Below are positions 40,219 through 49,770 of a DNA stretch of 64,000 bases, piece after piece. Positions within the stretch are counted from its first letter, which is position 1. Each line of letters opens with the position of its first letter. The notes under the pieces were generated by a model. It did not search any database, had not been told where the DNA came from, and saw only the letters and a program-made list of their open reading frames with translations. Both the position numbers and the translations under genes were made by a program. The DNA comes from Haloterrigena turkmenica DSM 5511 (lineage in GTDB: Archaea; Halobacteriota; Halobacteria; Halobacteriales; Natrialbaceae): assembly GCF_000025325.1 (NCBI RefSeq), contig NC_013743.1, forward strand, positions 496,001-560,000, read 5' to 3'.

Positions 40219-41166
40219 TTAGCTGTTCTCGAATGTAGTTTCCGGTCGACTCTCGTTTCGCACCCTGTCTGCGACCTCGGCCATGGTTTCGACGCGTAGG
40301 CCGTCCGTGCTTCGACGACGGTCGATGTATCCCGCAATCGATTGAAGCCGCCGGTAGTGCGCCGGCGTCCGGAGGTTATGGGGGTGAAGCCACATGTGCA
40401 ACACGCCGTCCGTTCGGGCAACGCGGTCGATCCCGGATTTCACTTGTCTGACTACCGGATCCTCACCGAACGCGGAAAACAGTTTTCTATACTTCGCTTC
40501 GAAGTTGAACAGGTAGATCGACGCCGGCACGTTGACCAGGCCGCGGTCGTCGACGTACGGGTCGACGATCGGCGGCGCCGGTTTTCCGACCGCAGCGCTC
40601 GATAGCTTCGTCATCTGTCGCGTCAGCGTACTCTGCGAGTCGCGGAGCGGGTTCGTACCGCGATAACAGTCGAAACCGTGTGCCGCGAGTGCGTCCCGGT
40701 GTCGGATCCTGTTGACGGGGAAGATGAACGATGACAGGTCGTGGCCGCGGCGCGACGCGGCACGAACGCAGTTTTCGATCTCTCGAGTTGCGAACGCTTC
40801 GTCCATTCGATCGTGGTCGAAGTGAACGTGTGTGAACCCGTGACCGGCGATTTCGTGGTCGATATCGGCGGTCGCGATTTCGTCGACGAGTTCGGCTCCA
40901 CACCAGATATCGGTCGCTGGAAGGTCTTCGATCGATTTCTGGCAGCATCGCTCGCCGGCGGGGTGGTTCCGGTGTCTGTCAGTACACGAGCGCAAGAATA
41001 GGTGCCCGGTAACCGCCCATGTCGCCGGAATTTCGAACGCGTCGAATAGCTCTCGGAGGCGACGCCAGTTCTGGCGCGTGTTGCGAAGAAACGTCTCCGA
41101 CACAGATTCGTCGTGGTGAAATCCCCAGCCTACTTCTGCATCGAGGGAGATGACGACCGATCCCAT
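40219..41166 (-). CDS. Polysaccharide deacetylase-family protein
   Basis: The 315-residue protein shows the NodB fold: VVISLDAEVGWG at the first strand (catalytic/metal Asp), PATWAVTGHLFL, then IDHEIAGHGFTHVHFD holding the metal His pair (H-S/T-H type), and LHMWLHPHNL near the end. It would remove acyl groups from a glycan. No signal peptide is seen, so it should act on cytoplasmic lipid-linked sugars. It pairs with the GNAT gene behind it and the flippase beyond. Confidence 0.9.
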   Translation of the reverse strand: MGSVVISLDAEVGWGFHHDESVSETFLRNTRQNWRRLRELFDAFEIPATWAVTGHLFLRSCTDRHRNHPAGERCCQKSIEDLPATDIWCGAELVDEIATADIDHEIAGHGFTHVHFDHDRMDEAFATREIENCVRAASRRGHDLSSFIFPVNRIRHRDALAAHGFDCYRGTNPLRDSQSTLTRQMTKLSSAAVGKPAPPIVDPYVDDRGLVNVPASIYLFNFEAKYRKLFSAFGEDPVVRQVKSGIDRVARTDGVLHMWLHPHNLRTPAHYRRLQSIAGYIDRRRSTDGLRVETMAEVADRVRNESRPETTFENS

Positions 41167-41707
41167 CTGATTACGTGCGCGATCCGTGCGCGATCGCTGA
41201 TCGAAACCGAACTTGCGTCGTCTGATTGGAGTCGGACCGGACCCGTCGTGTAATTGATACGGAATAATGGCAACTCATTCGAGTGAGTCATCGATACTAT
41301 CGCTCGTATTTCCCCTGATATTAAATTCGATTGTAGCAGTTACACAGATACTTAGCGTCTAAATTGGATGCTGTAGAGAAAAGCAACTGGAAGTGATCGA
41401 ACCGCGTACCGTTTGCCGAACTCATAAACGAGAATCGCGGCTACCGTTCAGACCGTATCGCTCTCGTACGGTTCGGTGGCGGTGACCGGCCGAACGACGG
41501 GCTGACGACGTGACGATCACCGTTATCGGCGCCAGTTGCTCGTGGAGCAAGTATTCGTGGCGACACCGCGGGCCGACGATTCGGTTTTGAAACAGTTACA
41601 CTACCGCGGATATCGCCGCTGATCTCGGACGCTTCGGAACGAACCATTCGAGAGCGGGATCTTTCCCGAGGGATGATCACTTAAGCGCCGCCGGACAAGG
41701 GCCAACT
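41167..41707. other. Intergenic region, no gene seen
   Basis: This 541-bp stretch separates two divergent genes. It contains an inverted repeat ACTCA-TTCGAG-TGAGT at about 41273-41288 and AT-rich patches near 41320. I see no coding frame worth reporting. Confidence 0.4.
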
Positions 41708-44700
41708 ATGTCACTGGAGTCGAGCGCCGACCCGGCCGCCGACGGACGTGCGAACTACGACTACCGAAGCGACGAGGTCGATCGGCCGGCGCTGGTCGAC
41801 GACCTCGAGCGACTCGTCGGCTGTGACGTTCGCGGCGATTCCTACTCCCGCGAGCTCTATGCGACCGACGCGAGTCCCTACGAGGTGACGCCGATCGCCG
41901 TCGCCTTCCCCGAGTCGACTGCCGACGTCGTTGGGATCGTCGAGTACTGCGCCGAACGGGAGATTCCAGTGCTCCCGCGGGGCGGCGGCACCAGCCTCGC
42001 CGGCCAGACGGTCAACCGCGCCGTCGTCCTGGACTTCACGCGGCACATGAACGATATCCTCGAGATCGATCCCGACGGGCGGACGGCGACGGTCCAGCCC
42101 GGGACGATCCTCGGGACGCTGAACGAGGCTCTCGCTCCCCACGACCTCAAGTTCGCGCCCGACCCCGCTTGGGGCGACAAGAGCGCCATCGGCGGCGCGA
42201 TCGGCAACAACTCGACGGGATCGCACTCGCTGAAGTACGGGAAAACGGACGCGTACATCGAGGAGTGCGAGGCGGTTCTCGCCGACGGCACCGTGACGAC
42301 CTTCGGCGAGGTCACCCTCGAGGAGGTCGCCGACCGCGTCGACCCCGAAGGAGGCCTCGAGGAGCGTATTTACGCGGAAGTCGAGCGAATCATCGAGGAC
42401 GAGGCGGACCTAATCGAGGAGACGTATCCCGATCTGAAGCGGAACGTCTCCGGATACAACCTCGATCGGCTCGTCGCGGAGGCTCGCGGGTCGACGCTTC
42501 CGGGCGGCGAAGAGACGGGTGAGCCCGGAACGGTCAACCTCGCGCGGCTGCTGGCCGGCAGCGAGGGGACGCTGGCGATCGTCACCGAAGCGACCGTCTC
42601 GCTCGAGTCCGTCCCCGAGACGAAGGCCGTTACCCTACTGTGCTATCCGGACCTCCACGAGGCGATGCGGGACGTCGAACCGATTCTCGCACACGACCCC
42701 GCCGCGATCGAGGTGTTAGACGACGTCCTGATCGACCTCGCGCGCGACACCGCGGAGTTCGGGCCGGTCACCGAGATGCTCCCCGAGGGGACCAACGCCG
42801 TGTTGCTGGTCGAGTTCTACGCCGAGGACGCCGACCACGGCGAGGAGCTGGTCGCGGGACTGCTCGCCGATCGCCTCCCGTCGGCGACGCCTGCCGGCAA
42901 GCCGGCTTCAGACGCTCCGCGTTCTGACGCGGAGACGCTCGCCCTCGAGGCCCTCGAGGCCTACGAGAAGGAAGAACGCGCCCAGCTCTGGAAGCTCCGC
43001 AAGTCCGGGCTCCCGATCCTCCTCTCGCGGACGACCGACGAGAAGCACATCTCGTTCATCGAGGACACCGCGATCCCGCCCGCGGAGCTGCCCGAGTTCG
43101 TCGAGCGATTCGAAGCGATCCTCGAAGAACACGATACCTACGCCAGCTTCTACGCCCACGCGGGGCCGGGCGTGCTCCACGTGCGGCCGCTCGTGAACAC
43201 GAAAACCGAGCTCGGCCTCGAGCAGTTACACGGGATCGCCGACGACGTGACCGACCTCGTCGTCGAGCTGGGGGGATCGGTCTCGGGCGAACACGGTGAC
43301 GGCCGCGCCCGCACCCAGTGGAATCACAAACTCTACGGCGACGAACTCTGGCAGACGTTTCAGGACCTCAAGACCGCCTTTGACCCCAACTGGCTCCTGA
43401 ATCCGGGCCAGGTCGTGTTTCGGGAGGACAATCCCACGGATCTGCGCGAACACCTACGGTTCGACCCCGACTACGAGTTCGAGGCCGGCTTCGAGCCCGC
43501 CCTCGAGTGGGACACCGACAACGGCATGCAGGGAATGGTCGAACTCTGCCACGGCTGCGGGGGCTGTCGCGGCGAGCAGGAGACCACTGGCGGCGTGATG
43601 TGTCCGACCTACCGGGCGAGCCGCGAGGAGATCACCGCCACCCGCGGCCGGGCGAACGCGCTCCGGCAGGCCATGAGCGGGAACCTCGAGCCCGATGAGG
43701 CCGTCTCCGACGAGTTCGTCGAGGAGGTGATGGGACTGTGTATCGGCTGCAAGGGCTGTGCCATCGACTGTCCGAGCGAGGTCGACATGGCGAAGCTCAA
43801 GGCCGAGGTCACCCACGAGTACCACCAGCGCAACGGCGCGACGCTGCGCGATCGACTCTTCGCCAACGTCGCGACGCTCTCGAAGTGGGGCTCCCAGCTC
43901 GCACCGCTCTCGAACGCCCTGCCGAAACTGCCGGGCGCCCGGAGCGTTCTCGAGTCGACCGTCGGCATCGCGTCCGACCGCCCGCTGCCGACGTTCCGCG
44001 CGACGACGTTCCGGAACTGGTTCGATCAGCGCGGCGGCGCGCGAGTCAGCGAGCAGGCCGCCGACCGGAGCGTCGTCCTCTACCCTGACACGTACACCAA
44101 CTACAGCCATCCCGACGCGGGGAAAGCAGCCGTCCGCGTCCTCGAGGCCGCGAACGTCCACGTGACGGTCCCCGACGAGCTGGGCGATACGGGCCGGCCG
44201 GCGTTCTCGAAGGGCTTCCTCGAGAAGGCCCGCGAAACCGCGCGAGAGAACGTCTCGAAGCTCGCACCGCTCGTCGAGGAGGGACGGGACGTCGTCGTCA
44301 TCGAACCCTCCGACGCGGTCATGTTCCAGTTGGATTACCTCGATCTGCTCTCCGACGAGCGCGCCGAGCGGGTCGCGGCCGCGACCTACGGCGTCTGTGA
44401 GTACGTCGATTCGTTCCGGCTGGACGAGGAGATTGCGTTCGACGAGAACGCGGCCGCCGAATCGCTGACCTACCACGGCCACTGCCACCAGAAGGCCGTC
44501 GCCAAGGACCACCACGCCGTCGGCGTCCTGCGCCGGGCGGGCTACGCCGTCGACCCGCTCGACTCCGGCTGCTGCGGGATGGCTGGAAGTTTCGGTTACG
44601 AGGCCGAACATGCCTCGATGAGCGACGGAATCGGCGAAATCCTCTACGAGCAGGTCGACGCGAGTGAGGGCGACCGCGTCGTCGCCCCCGGCGCGTCGTG

Positions 44701-44782
44701 TCGCACGCAACTCGAGCATCGGCCCGGCACCGACGAGAGCCCGCCGACGCCGATCGAACTGGTTGCGAACGCGCTCGAGTGA
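41708..44782 (+). CDS. D-lactate dehydrogenase-type FAD/Fe-S oxidoreductase (GlcD-GlpC fusion)
   Basis: The 1024-residue protein fuses an FAD-linked oxidase (FAD loop VLPRGGGTSLAGQTVN, C-terminal VSGEHGDGRARTQWN) with an iron-sulfur part. The latter has C-rich clusters CHGCGGCRGE near 614 and CIGCKGCAIDCPSE near 678. It ends with a CCG domain (SGCCGMAGSFGYE near 952). Such fusions oxidise D-lactate or glycolate and pass electrons to the respiratory chain. The substrate is inferred from family only. It ends about 80 bp before the first origin box. Confidence 0.93.
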   Translation: MSLESSADPAADGRANYDYRSDEVDRPALVDDLERLVGCDVRGDSYSRELYATDASPYEVTPIAVAFPESTADVVGIVEYCAEREIPVLPRGGGTSLAGQTVNRAVVLDFTRHMNDILEIDPDGRTATVQPGTILGTLNEALAPHDLKFAPDPAWGDKSAIGGAIGNNSTGSHSLKYGKTDAYIEECEAVLADGTVTTFGEVTLEEVADRVDPEGGLEERIYAEVERIIEDEADLIEETYPDLKRNVSGYNLDRLVAEARGSTLPGGEETGEPGTVNLARLLAGSEGTLAIVTEATVSLESVPETKAVTLLCYPDLHEAMRDVEPILAHDPAAIEVLDDVLIDLARDTAEFGPVTEMLPEGTNAVLLVEFYAEDADHGEELVAGLLADRLPSATPAGKPASDAPRSDAETLALEALEAYEKEERAQLWKLRKSGLPILLSRTTDEKHISFIEDTAIPPAELPEFVERFEAILEEHDTYASFYAHAGPGVLHVRPLVNTKTELGLEQLHGIADDVTDLVVELGGSVSGEHGDGRARTQWNHKLYGDELWQTFQDLKTAFDPNWLLNPGQVVFREDNPTDLREHLRFDPDYEFEAGFEPALEWDTDNGMQGMVELCHGCGGCRGEQETTGGVMCPTYRASREEITATRGRANALRQAMSGNLEPDEAVSDEFVEEVMGLCIGCKGCAIDCPSEVDMAKLKAEVTHEYHQRNGATLRDRLFANVATLSKWGSQLAPLSNALPKLPGARSVLESTVGIASDRPLPTFRATTFRNWFDQRGGARVSEQAADRSVVLYPDTYTNYSHPDAGKAAVRVLEAANVHVTVPDELGDTGRPAFSKGFLEKARETARENVSKLAPLVEEGRDVVVIEPSDAVMFQLDYLDLLSDERAERVAAATYGVCEYVDSFRLDEEIAFDENAAAESLTYHGHCHQKAVAKDHHAVGVLRRAGYAVDPLDSGCCGMAGSFGYEAEHASMSDGIGEILYEQVDASEGDRVVAPGASCRTQLEHRPGTDESPPTPIELVANALE

Positions 44783-44861
44783 CCACGTTTCAGTTAAACT
44801 ATATAACCTATGTGTTTCTCCGCGTATTCCCACCCACGAGTGTCCGATCACTGACTATACT

Positions 44862-44886
44862 CCCACACCCCGGGTGTCGAGTGTAG
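44862..44886 (-). repeat. Long origin-recognition box, left
   Basis: On the minus strand: CTACACTCGACACCCGGGGT then GTGGG. It differs at a single base from the right box and is inverted relative to it. The GGGGTGTGGG end corresponds to the G-string of haloarchaeal boxes. Confidence 0.85.
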
Positions 44887-45205
44887 ACGCTCGAAAGCGG
44901 AGAGAAGAGCTCGTTTCTGGGCGTGATGGGAATGGGTGATGGTTCTAGGTCTGGTTTGATAGCAAATATCGTATGATAGGATGGAAGGTTTTATTACCTA
45001 CTACTGGAAACCGGAACCGTACTGGACTATTCGAAGTTCGAACGATGGTTCGAACGAACGGAGCCTTCGATCTCCGTCTCCCTGTCAATTCTCCGTCCGC
45101 TCACCGGTAGTTCTCACACGTCTCTCACTGGTTTCAGCTATCTATAGTCCCTACTTCCATTTCCAACAGCGCTCCTTAGGTCATCTGTCGGAGGTTTTCG
45201 GCGAT

Positions 45206-45230
45206 CTACACTCGACACCTGGGGTGTGGG
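45206..45230 (+). repeat. Long origin-recognition box, right
   Basis: On the plus strand: CTACACTCGACACCTGGGGT then GTGGG, 24 of 25 bases as in the left box. It lies 270 bp upstream of the orc1/cdc6 start. Confidence 0.85.
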
Positions 45231-45466
45231 GCTACTCGAGTACGGCGGTCCGTTACACCGCATTCGCACTCGAATTTCGATCGCGATTTCGGTCGGCACT
45301 CCTCCGATTTGATGGCTAGCACAGCGGGCGTGTGCCGTCGACCGCGCGCGTTCCGGATTCACTCGACGCGAGGATAGACGCAGTATGACGAACGCGCTCG
45401 ATAGACCCCTTCTTGCTGCTTATTTCCGGCACCTACATCCGACAGTCGGTGACTGCCAATCACTAG

Positions 45467-45474
45467 TCTATATG
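45467..45474 (+). promoter_or_regulatory. TATA box of orc1/cdc6
   Basis: TCTATATG is centred 29 bp before the ATG at 45500. That places transcription start at or next to the start codon, so the mRNA is probably leaderless; this supports ATG 45500 over GTG 45491. Confidence 0.6.
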
Positions 45475-45499
45475 TGACCGTCCTCGATACGTGGTGTGT

Positions 45500-46753
45500 A
45501 TGGACGACGGCTCCGGTCACGAAGACGGATCTCTGGAGGATTTCTGGGCGACGGAGGACCCGATCTTTAGCCGCAAGGAACTTCTCGATATCGACCTCGT
45601 TCCGAACGAGGACCGGATCATCGGCAGGGACAGCGAAATTCAGAACGTCGCCTCGAGTATTCATCCCGCGGTGAAGGGCCAATCGCCGCGAAACACGCTT
45701 ATCTACGGGAAAACGGGGACGGGAAAGTCGCTCGTCGCGAAACACGTCACCAGGAGCGCCCAGCAGTATTCGGTCGAAAACGGGACGGAGATGGGTCGAG
45801 CGTACATCGATTGCACCCAGACGAAGACCGAGACCCGCGTCGTGATCAATCTGGCACAAGAACTGAACGACCCGGAGGAGACCGGTATCAGCATCCCGGT
45901 CACTGGCCTCTCGACCGACGTCTACTACGAACGCTTCTGGTCGATTCTGGATCAGCTCTACGACGTCGCGATCATCATTCTCGACGAGATCGACAAACTC
46001 CAGGACAACGAGATCCTCATGCAGCTGTCGCGGGCGGGGGAAGCCGGGAAGCTGGACGCCTGTAAGGTGGGGATCATCGCGATCAGCAACAAGATCTCCT
46101 TTAAGGAATCGCTCGACGAGCGGATCCTCAGCAGCCTCCAGGACCGCGAGTTCGTCTTCCCGCCGTACGACGCGAACCAACTCCGCGAAATCATGTACAA
46201 TCGGGAGGACGCGTTCAGGGAGGGCGTCCTCTCCGACGACGTCATCCCGCTTTCCGCCGCCTTCGCCGCACAGGAACACGGCGACGCGAGGAAGGCGCTG
46301 GACATCCTCCGAAACGCCGGCGAACTGGCGAAAGACGAGGACGCCGACGAGGTGACCGAGATCCACGTCCGCAACGCTCGAGAGAAGGCCGATATCGACC
46401 GCTTCTCGCAACTCCTCGAGGGGCAGCCGACCCAGATCAAGGCGTCAGTGTACGCGCTGTCGATACTCGCGGACCGACACAGCGATCGAGAGGAGTTCGC
46501 GACCCGCGAAATCTACGAGATGTACAAGTCCATCACTTCGGACAGCGCCCTCGGGATCGAGACGCTCTCGCAGCGCCGGATGAGCGATAAACTCGATGAG
46601 CAGGTCTTTCTGGATATCCTCGGGCGGACCGAACGAGTCGGCCGCGGATACAGCAGCGGCGTGACGAATTACTACTACCTGTTGGAGGATCCGTCCGTCG
46701 TCCAGGCCGTTATTCACGACGACGATCGCTTCTCGGAACTCGAACGCCAGTGA
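45500..46753 (+). CDS. orc1/cdc6: Orc1/Cdc6 replication initiator
   Basis: The 417-residue AAA+ initiator has Walker A GKTGTGKS, Walker B IIILDEIDKL and sensor 1 IIAISN. The sensor 2/lid region follows (HGDARKALDILRNAGELA), then a C-terminal winged helix that would read origin boxes. It loads the MCM helicase at the origin. The flanking boxes, two before and about a dozen behind, indicate it acts here. Haloarchaea have many orc1/cdc6 copies, each usually bound to its own box type. The gene is monocistronic. Confidence 0.96.
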   Translation: MDDGSGHEDGSLEDFWATEDPIFSRKELLDIDLVPNEDRIIGRDSEIQNVASSIHPAVKGQSPRNTLIYGKTGTGKSLVAKHVTRSAQQYSVENGTEMGRAYIDCTQTKTETRVVINLAQELNDPEETGISIPVTGLSTDVYYERFWSILDQLYDVAIIILDEIDKLQDNEILMQLSRAGEAGKLDACKVGIIAISNKISFKESLDERILSSLQDREFVFPPYDANQLREIMYNREDAFREGVLSDDVIPLSAAFAAQEHGDARKALDILRNAGELAKDEDADEVTEIHVRNAREKADIDRFSQLLEGQPTQIKASVYALSILADRHSDREEFATREIYEMYKSITSDSALGIETLSQRRMSDKLDEQVFLDILGRTERVGRGYSSGVTNYYYLLEDPSVVQAVIHDDDRFSELERQ

Positions 46754-46812
46754 CTGGAGTCGTAATGTAGTCGATTCCGGAGCGACTGAAGCGTCGGCAT
46801 CATCGGTAGGAA

Positions 46813-47567
46813 TTCATTCGACACCCGGGGTGACACGGTCCCGATGACGCTCGGTGTGGTACAGTCTTGACGGCGCCCGGTATGGTGCAGGCTCGATTGT
46901 TTCACTCACGCCCTCTCGAGTCCCGACGCTCGATTTCATTCGACACCCGGGGTGAGAGACGAGTCGTTCGACACCGAACCACGGCTTTCTCATTCGACGC
47001 CTGCGACGGCCGTGTGATTCTCTCGCATTTCACTCGACACCTGGGGTGGTATCGTTCGCATACCCGCTCAGATGGCCGCTACCCCGTGATATGTCGAACC
47101 TACATTCGACGCATGGGGTAGTGACTCTCGGCGTTTCACTCGAGTTCACGAAACGACGATTCCGCCGGTTTCATTCGACACTTGGGGTAGCAGTGCCAGT
47201 AGCTCTACTCGATTCCTCGGACTGACTCTGCTGGCTGCTTTCACTCGATACTGGGGTACCATCCCACAGTCGATTTCATTCGACACCCGGGGTGACACTT
47301 TTAAGCGATTTCACTCGACGCCCGGGGTATCGGACGCACCCCTCCGACGCTACCGGTAGCGACTGCTTTTGGCGCTCGAGACGCGAACTCCCGAAATGAA
47401 TTTCACTCGACACCCGGGGTGTCAGATTCCTAAGTGTGTGAAAGAGGTCCGTTCCGGGGCGAAATCGCATCCATTTCACTCGACACCTGGGGTGGTGGTA
47501 TCTCGCAGATTTCACTCGACACCCGGGGTAACCGGTCGCGACGGATTTTCATTCGACACCTGGGGTG
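46813..47567 (+). repeat. One-direction array of short origin-recognition boxes behind orc1/cdc6
   Basis: TTTCAYTCGACACCYGGGGT recurs on the plus strand at about 46813, 46934, 47028, 47101, 47169, 47239, 47274, 47309, 47401, 47475, 47511 and 47547. A degenerate member is near 46988. Spacing is irregular (33-121 bp). All share the core of the two long boxes but lack their GTGTGGG extension. No gene is present in 46754-47686. Related clusters in other haloarchaea have been described as modulating origin activity. Confidence 0.85.
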
Positions 47568-47686
47568 AAACGCGACGAGACGAGCGCGCTCCGGCGGAGC
47601 GTCCGTTGTGACCCAAATTCGACAGAGCCGGAACCGCCAGGGGTCGGGTTGGTTCGGGTCGGATTGGGTCGGGAAACGCGGCGGCC

Positions 47687-48727
47687 TCAGCGCCCGACGA
47701 GTTCCTCGTAGCGCGCGCCGGTCTGTTTCAGCGTCTCGGTCGAGTAGAGACGTTCGTGTTCGACGGGGAGATATTCCGTTGCCAGGTCGTCGATCTTCGC
47801 GTCGACGGCGTCCGAATCGCGGCCGTGGATCATCGTGAACAGGTTGTACGACCACTCTCGGTCGGGCCGACGGGGCCGGTGATAGCAGAGCGTGACGTAC
47901 GGCAGCCCGCCCGCGCGTTCGCCCCACTCGTCGAGCCGGTCGTCCGGGACGTCCCAGACGACCATGCAGTTCGCGTCGAACCCCGTGACGACGTGGTTGA
48001 CCACGCAGCCGATCCGCTTGATACAACCCGACGCGACGAGCCGCTCGACGCCCTCGAGAACGTCTCCGACGGCGTATCCGATCTCGCCGGCGATGTCGCG
48101 ATACGGCGTCGCCGACAGCGGAAACCCGTCCTGGATCGCGAGCAGCAGTTCGGCCTCGAGCGCGGAGAGGTCGCCCGTCGCTTCCTCGCTGATCCGCGTC
48201 GCGGAGGAGTCCAGTCGCTCCTCGAGCGATTCGCGCGCGAAGCGATCGGCATTGACGACGGGGAACTCGAGGTCGATATAGTAGTCGGTCAACATCGGCA
48301 GATTGAGCACGGGACAGCCCGTTCGCGCCTCGATCTCCGCGAGGATCTCGTCGCGCCGGGCTCGCGAGCCGGCGGTGACGACGAACCACATGTTCCACTC
48401 GTGGTCGCGGGCGTAGTTGTGGTTGACCTGCCGGTACTCGTTGATGACGGCCGCGATCTCGTCGAACCGGTCCGCGGGCGCCTGCACGGCCGCGAGGGTC
48501 GACGAGCCGATCACCGGTGGATTGAGAACGGCGCCGAACCGTCGGACGATTCCCGACTCGTGGAGGCGCGTCACGCGTTCGAGCGCCTCGTCCTCGCCGA
48601 TCCCCAGCGCGGCACCGATCGATCGGAAGGGCCGCTCCTCGACGGGGACGCCGCTCTGGTAGCCGTCGATGATGGCCGCGTCGACGTCGTCGATCCCCTC
48701 GCGCCAGTCCCCCGAGAGGGTACTCAT
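47687..48727 (-). CDS. ahbAB: Siroheme decarboxylase, AhbA-AhbB fusion (Lrp/AsnC-like)
   Basis: The 346-residue protein is two tandem Lrp-type units, each a winged helix plus a decarboxylase domain. The first has VNHNYARDHEWNMWFVVTAG and the second CYHRPRRPDREWSYNLFTMI, both diagnostic for siroheme decarboxylase subunits. It removes the acetate carboxyls at C12 and C18 of siroheme in the archaeal heme pathway. Haloarchaea often have the two subunits fused as here. I choose ATG 48727. The gene lies alone, directly after the origin-box array. Confidence 0.92.
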   Translation of the reverse strand: MSTLSGDWREGIDDVDAAIIDGYQSGVPVEERPFRSIGAALGIGEDEALERVTRLHESGIVRRFGAVLNPPVIGSSTLAAVQAPADRFDEIAAVINEYRQVNHNYARDHEWNMWFVVTAGSRARRDEILAEIEARTGCPVLNLPMLTDYYIDLEFPVVNADRFARESLEERLDSSATRISEEATGDLSALEAELLLAIQDGFPLSATPYRDIAGEIGYAVGDVLEGVERLVASGCIKRIGCVVNHVVTGFDANCMVVWDVPDDRLDEWGERAGGLPYVTLCYHRPRRPDREWSYNLFTMIHGRDSDAVDAKIDDLATEYLPVEHERLYSTETLKQTGARYEELVGR

Positions 48728-48869
48728 TGTCAGCCCTAGGGAGAACGGCACCGTATTGCTTTCGGGTCCCTGCGGCGAACGGGAATCAGTCCTCGTATTC
48801 GCGCAGATGACTGTCTCTCATGTGTGACTATTGAAACGATTATAGCAGTGGTGGACGTTATCATTATAC

Positions 48870-49631
48870 ATGGCACTCACCGAACCGATCGCGATCGAAG
48901 GCGACGAGCGAGAACAGATCTACGCGTACGTCGAGACCCACGGCGCGGTCGATCGAGATCGAGCCAGGGAGGCGCTCTTCCCTGAGGATCCGCCGGGAGA
49001 TCCCCAGTATACGCGAGCGTTCCGCCACAACGTCGCGATCCTGAAACGAGACGGGTATCTCGAGGAGGACGACGACGGAACGTTGCGTATCGCCATCGAC
49101 GTCGAGGACGAGCGCGAGGAGTTCTTGACCGAGGACGTCGACGTCACGATTCGGCCCGCCAGACAGGAGGACCTCTCGGGCATCGTCGGCGCGATGCGAC
49201 GGCTCGTCGAGGGGATGACCTACATCGAGGCCGAGACCGTCGCCGACGAACTTGACCACGAGAACGTCCTGCTCCGGCACAACGAGTTCGAATCGCGGAT
49301 GTTCTTCGTCGCGACCGTCGACGAAGAGGTCGTCGGCTGGGCCCACCTGCACGTCCCCAACTTAGAGAAGCTTTCTCACACTGCCGAACTCACGGTCGGC
49401 GTCTTGGAGGAGTATCGCGGGATGGGGATCGGGAACGAACTGCTCGATCGCGCCCTCGAGTGGGTGCGCTCGCAGGGCCACGAAAAGGTCTATCAGAGCG
49501 TCCCCTCGACCAACGAGGCGGCCATCGAGTTCTTCGAGGATCGAGGGTGGGTCGTCGAGGCCGTCCGGGAGGACCACTACAAACTCGAGGACGAGTACAT
49601 CGACGAGGTGATGATGGCGATCGAACTGTGA
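48870..49631 (+). CDS. Winged-helix/GNAT N-acetyltransferase, paralogue of the first gene
   Basis: The 253-residue protein has an N-terminal winged-helix-like part (REQIYAYVETHGAVDRDRAR) and a GNAT domain (IRPARQEDLSGIVGAMRRLV, LEEYRGMGIGNELLDRALEW with the acetyl-CoA motif RGMGIG). It aligns along its full length with the truncated gene at 3-740, including the KVYQSVPSTNEAAIEFFEDR and HYKLEDEYIDEVMMA ends. Substrate unknown; such proteins may sense and modify at once. The ATG follows a TTATCATTATAC promoter-like stretch. Confidence 0.92.
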   Translation: MALTEPIAIEGDEREQIYAYVETHGAVDRDRAREALFPEDPPGDPQYTRAFRHNVAILKRDGYLEEDDDGTLRIAIDVEDEREEFLTEDVDVTIRPARQEDLSGIVGAMRRLVEGMTYIEAETVADELDHENVLLRHNEFESRMFFVATVDEEVVGWAHLHVPNLEKLSHTAELTVGVLEEYRGMGIGNELLDRALEWVRSQGHEKVYQSVPSTNEAAIEFFEDRGWVVEAVREDHYKLEDEYIDEVMMAIEL

Positions 49632-49770
49632 TCGCCTGACGGCCGCGGACCGTCGATCCCGCGTCGAACCCGTCCTCGACGGTCCGAGATAGCTTGGAAT
49701 CGAGACGATTTCGCGGGGGAGCACTACCGGAAACGGGACCCTTTTGCGGGGGCCGTCCGAACGAACGCAC

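Larger units (their letters stand above)
44783..45499. other. Replication origin region upstream of orc1/cdc6
   Basis: Two 25-bp origin-recognition boxes in opposite orientation (44862-44886 minus, 45206-45230 plus) enclose about 320 bp with AT-richer text (near 44960-45000) and no gene. This is the standard layout of a haloarchaeal origin next to its initiator gene. Confidence 0.8.

Noticed and set aside
46813-47567. CRISPR array
   Set aside because: Repeats are 20 bp, spacing is irregular (33-121 bp), no cas genes are near, and the repeat is the origin-box core found at the orc1/cdc6 gene.
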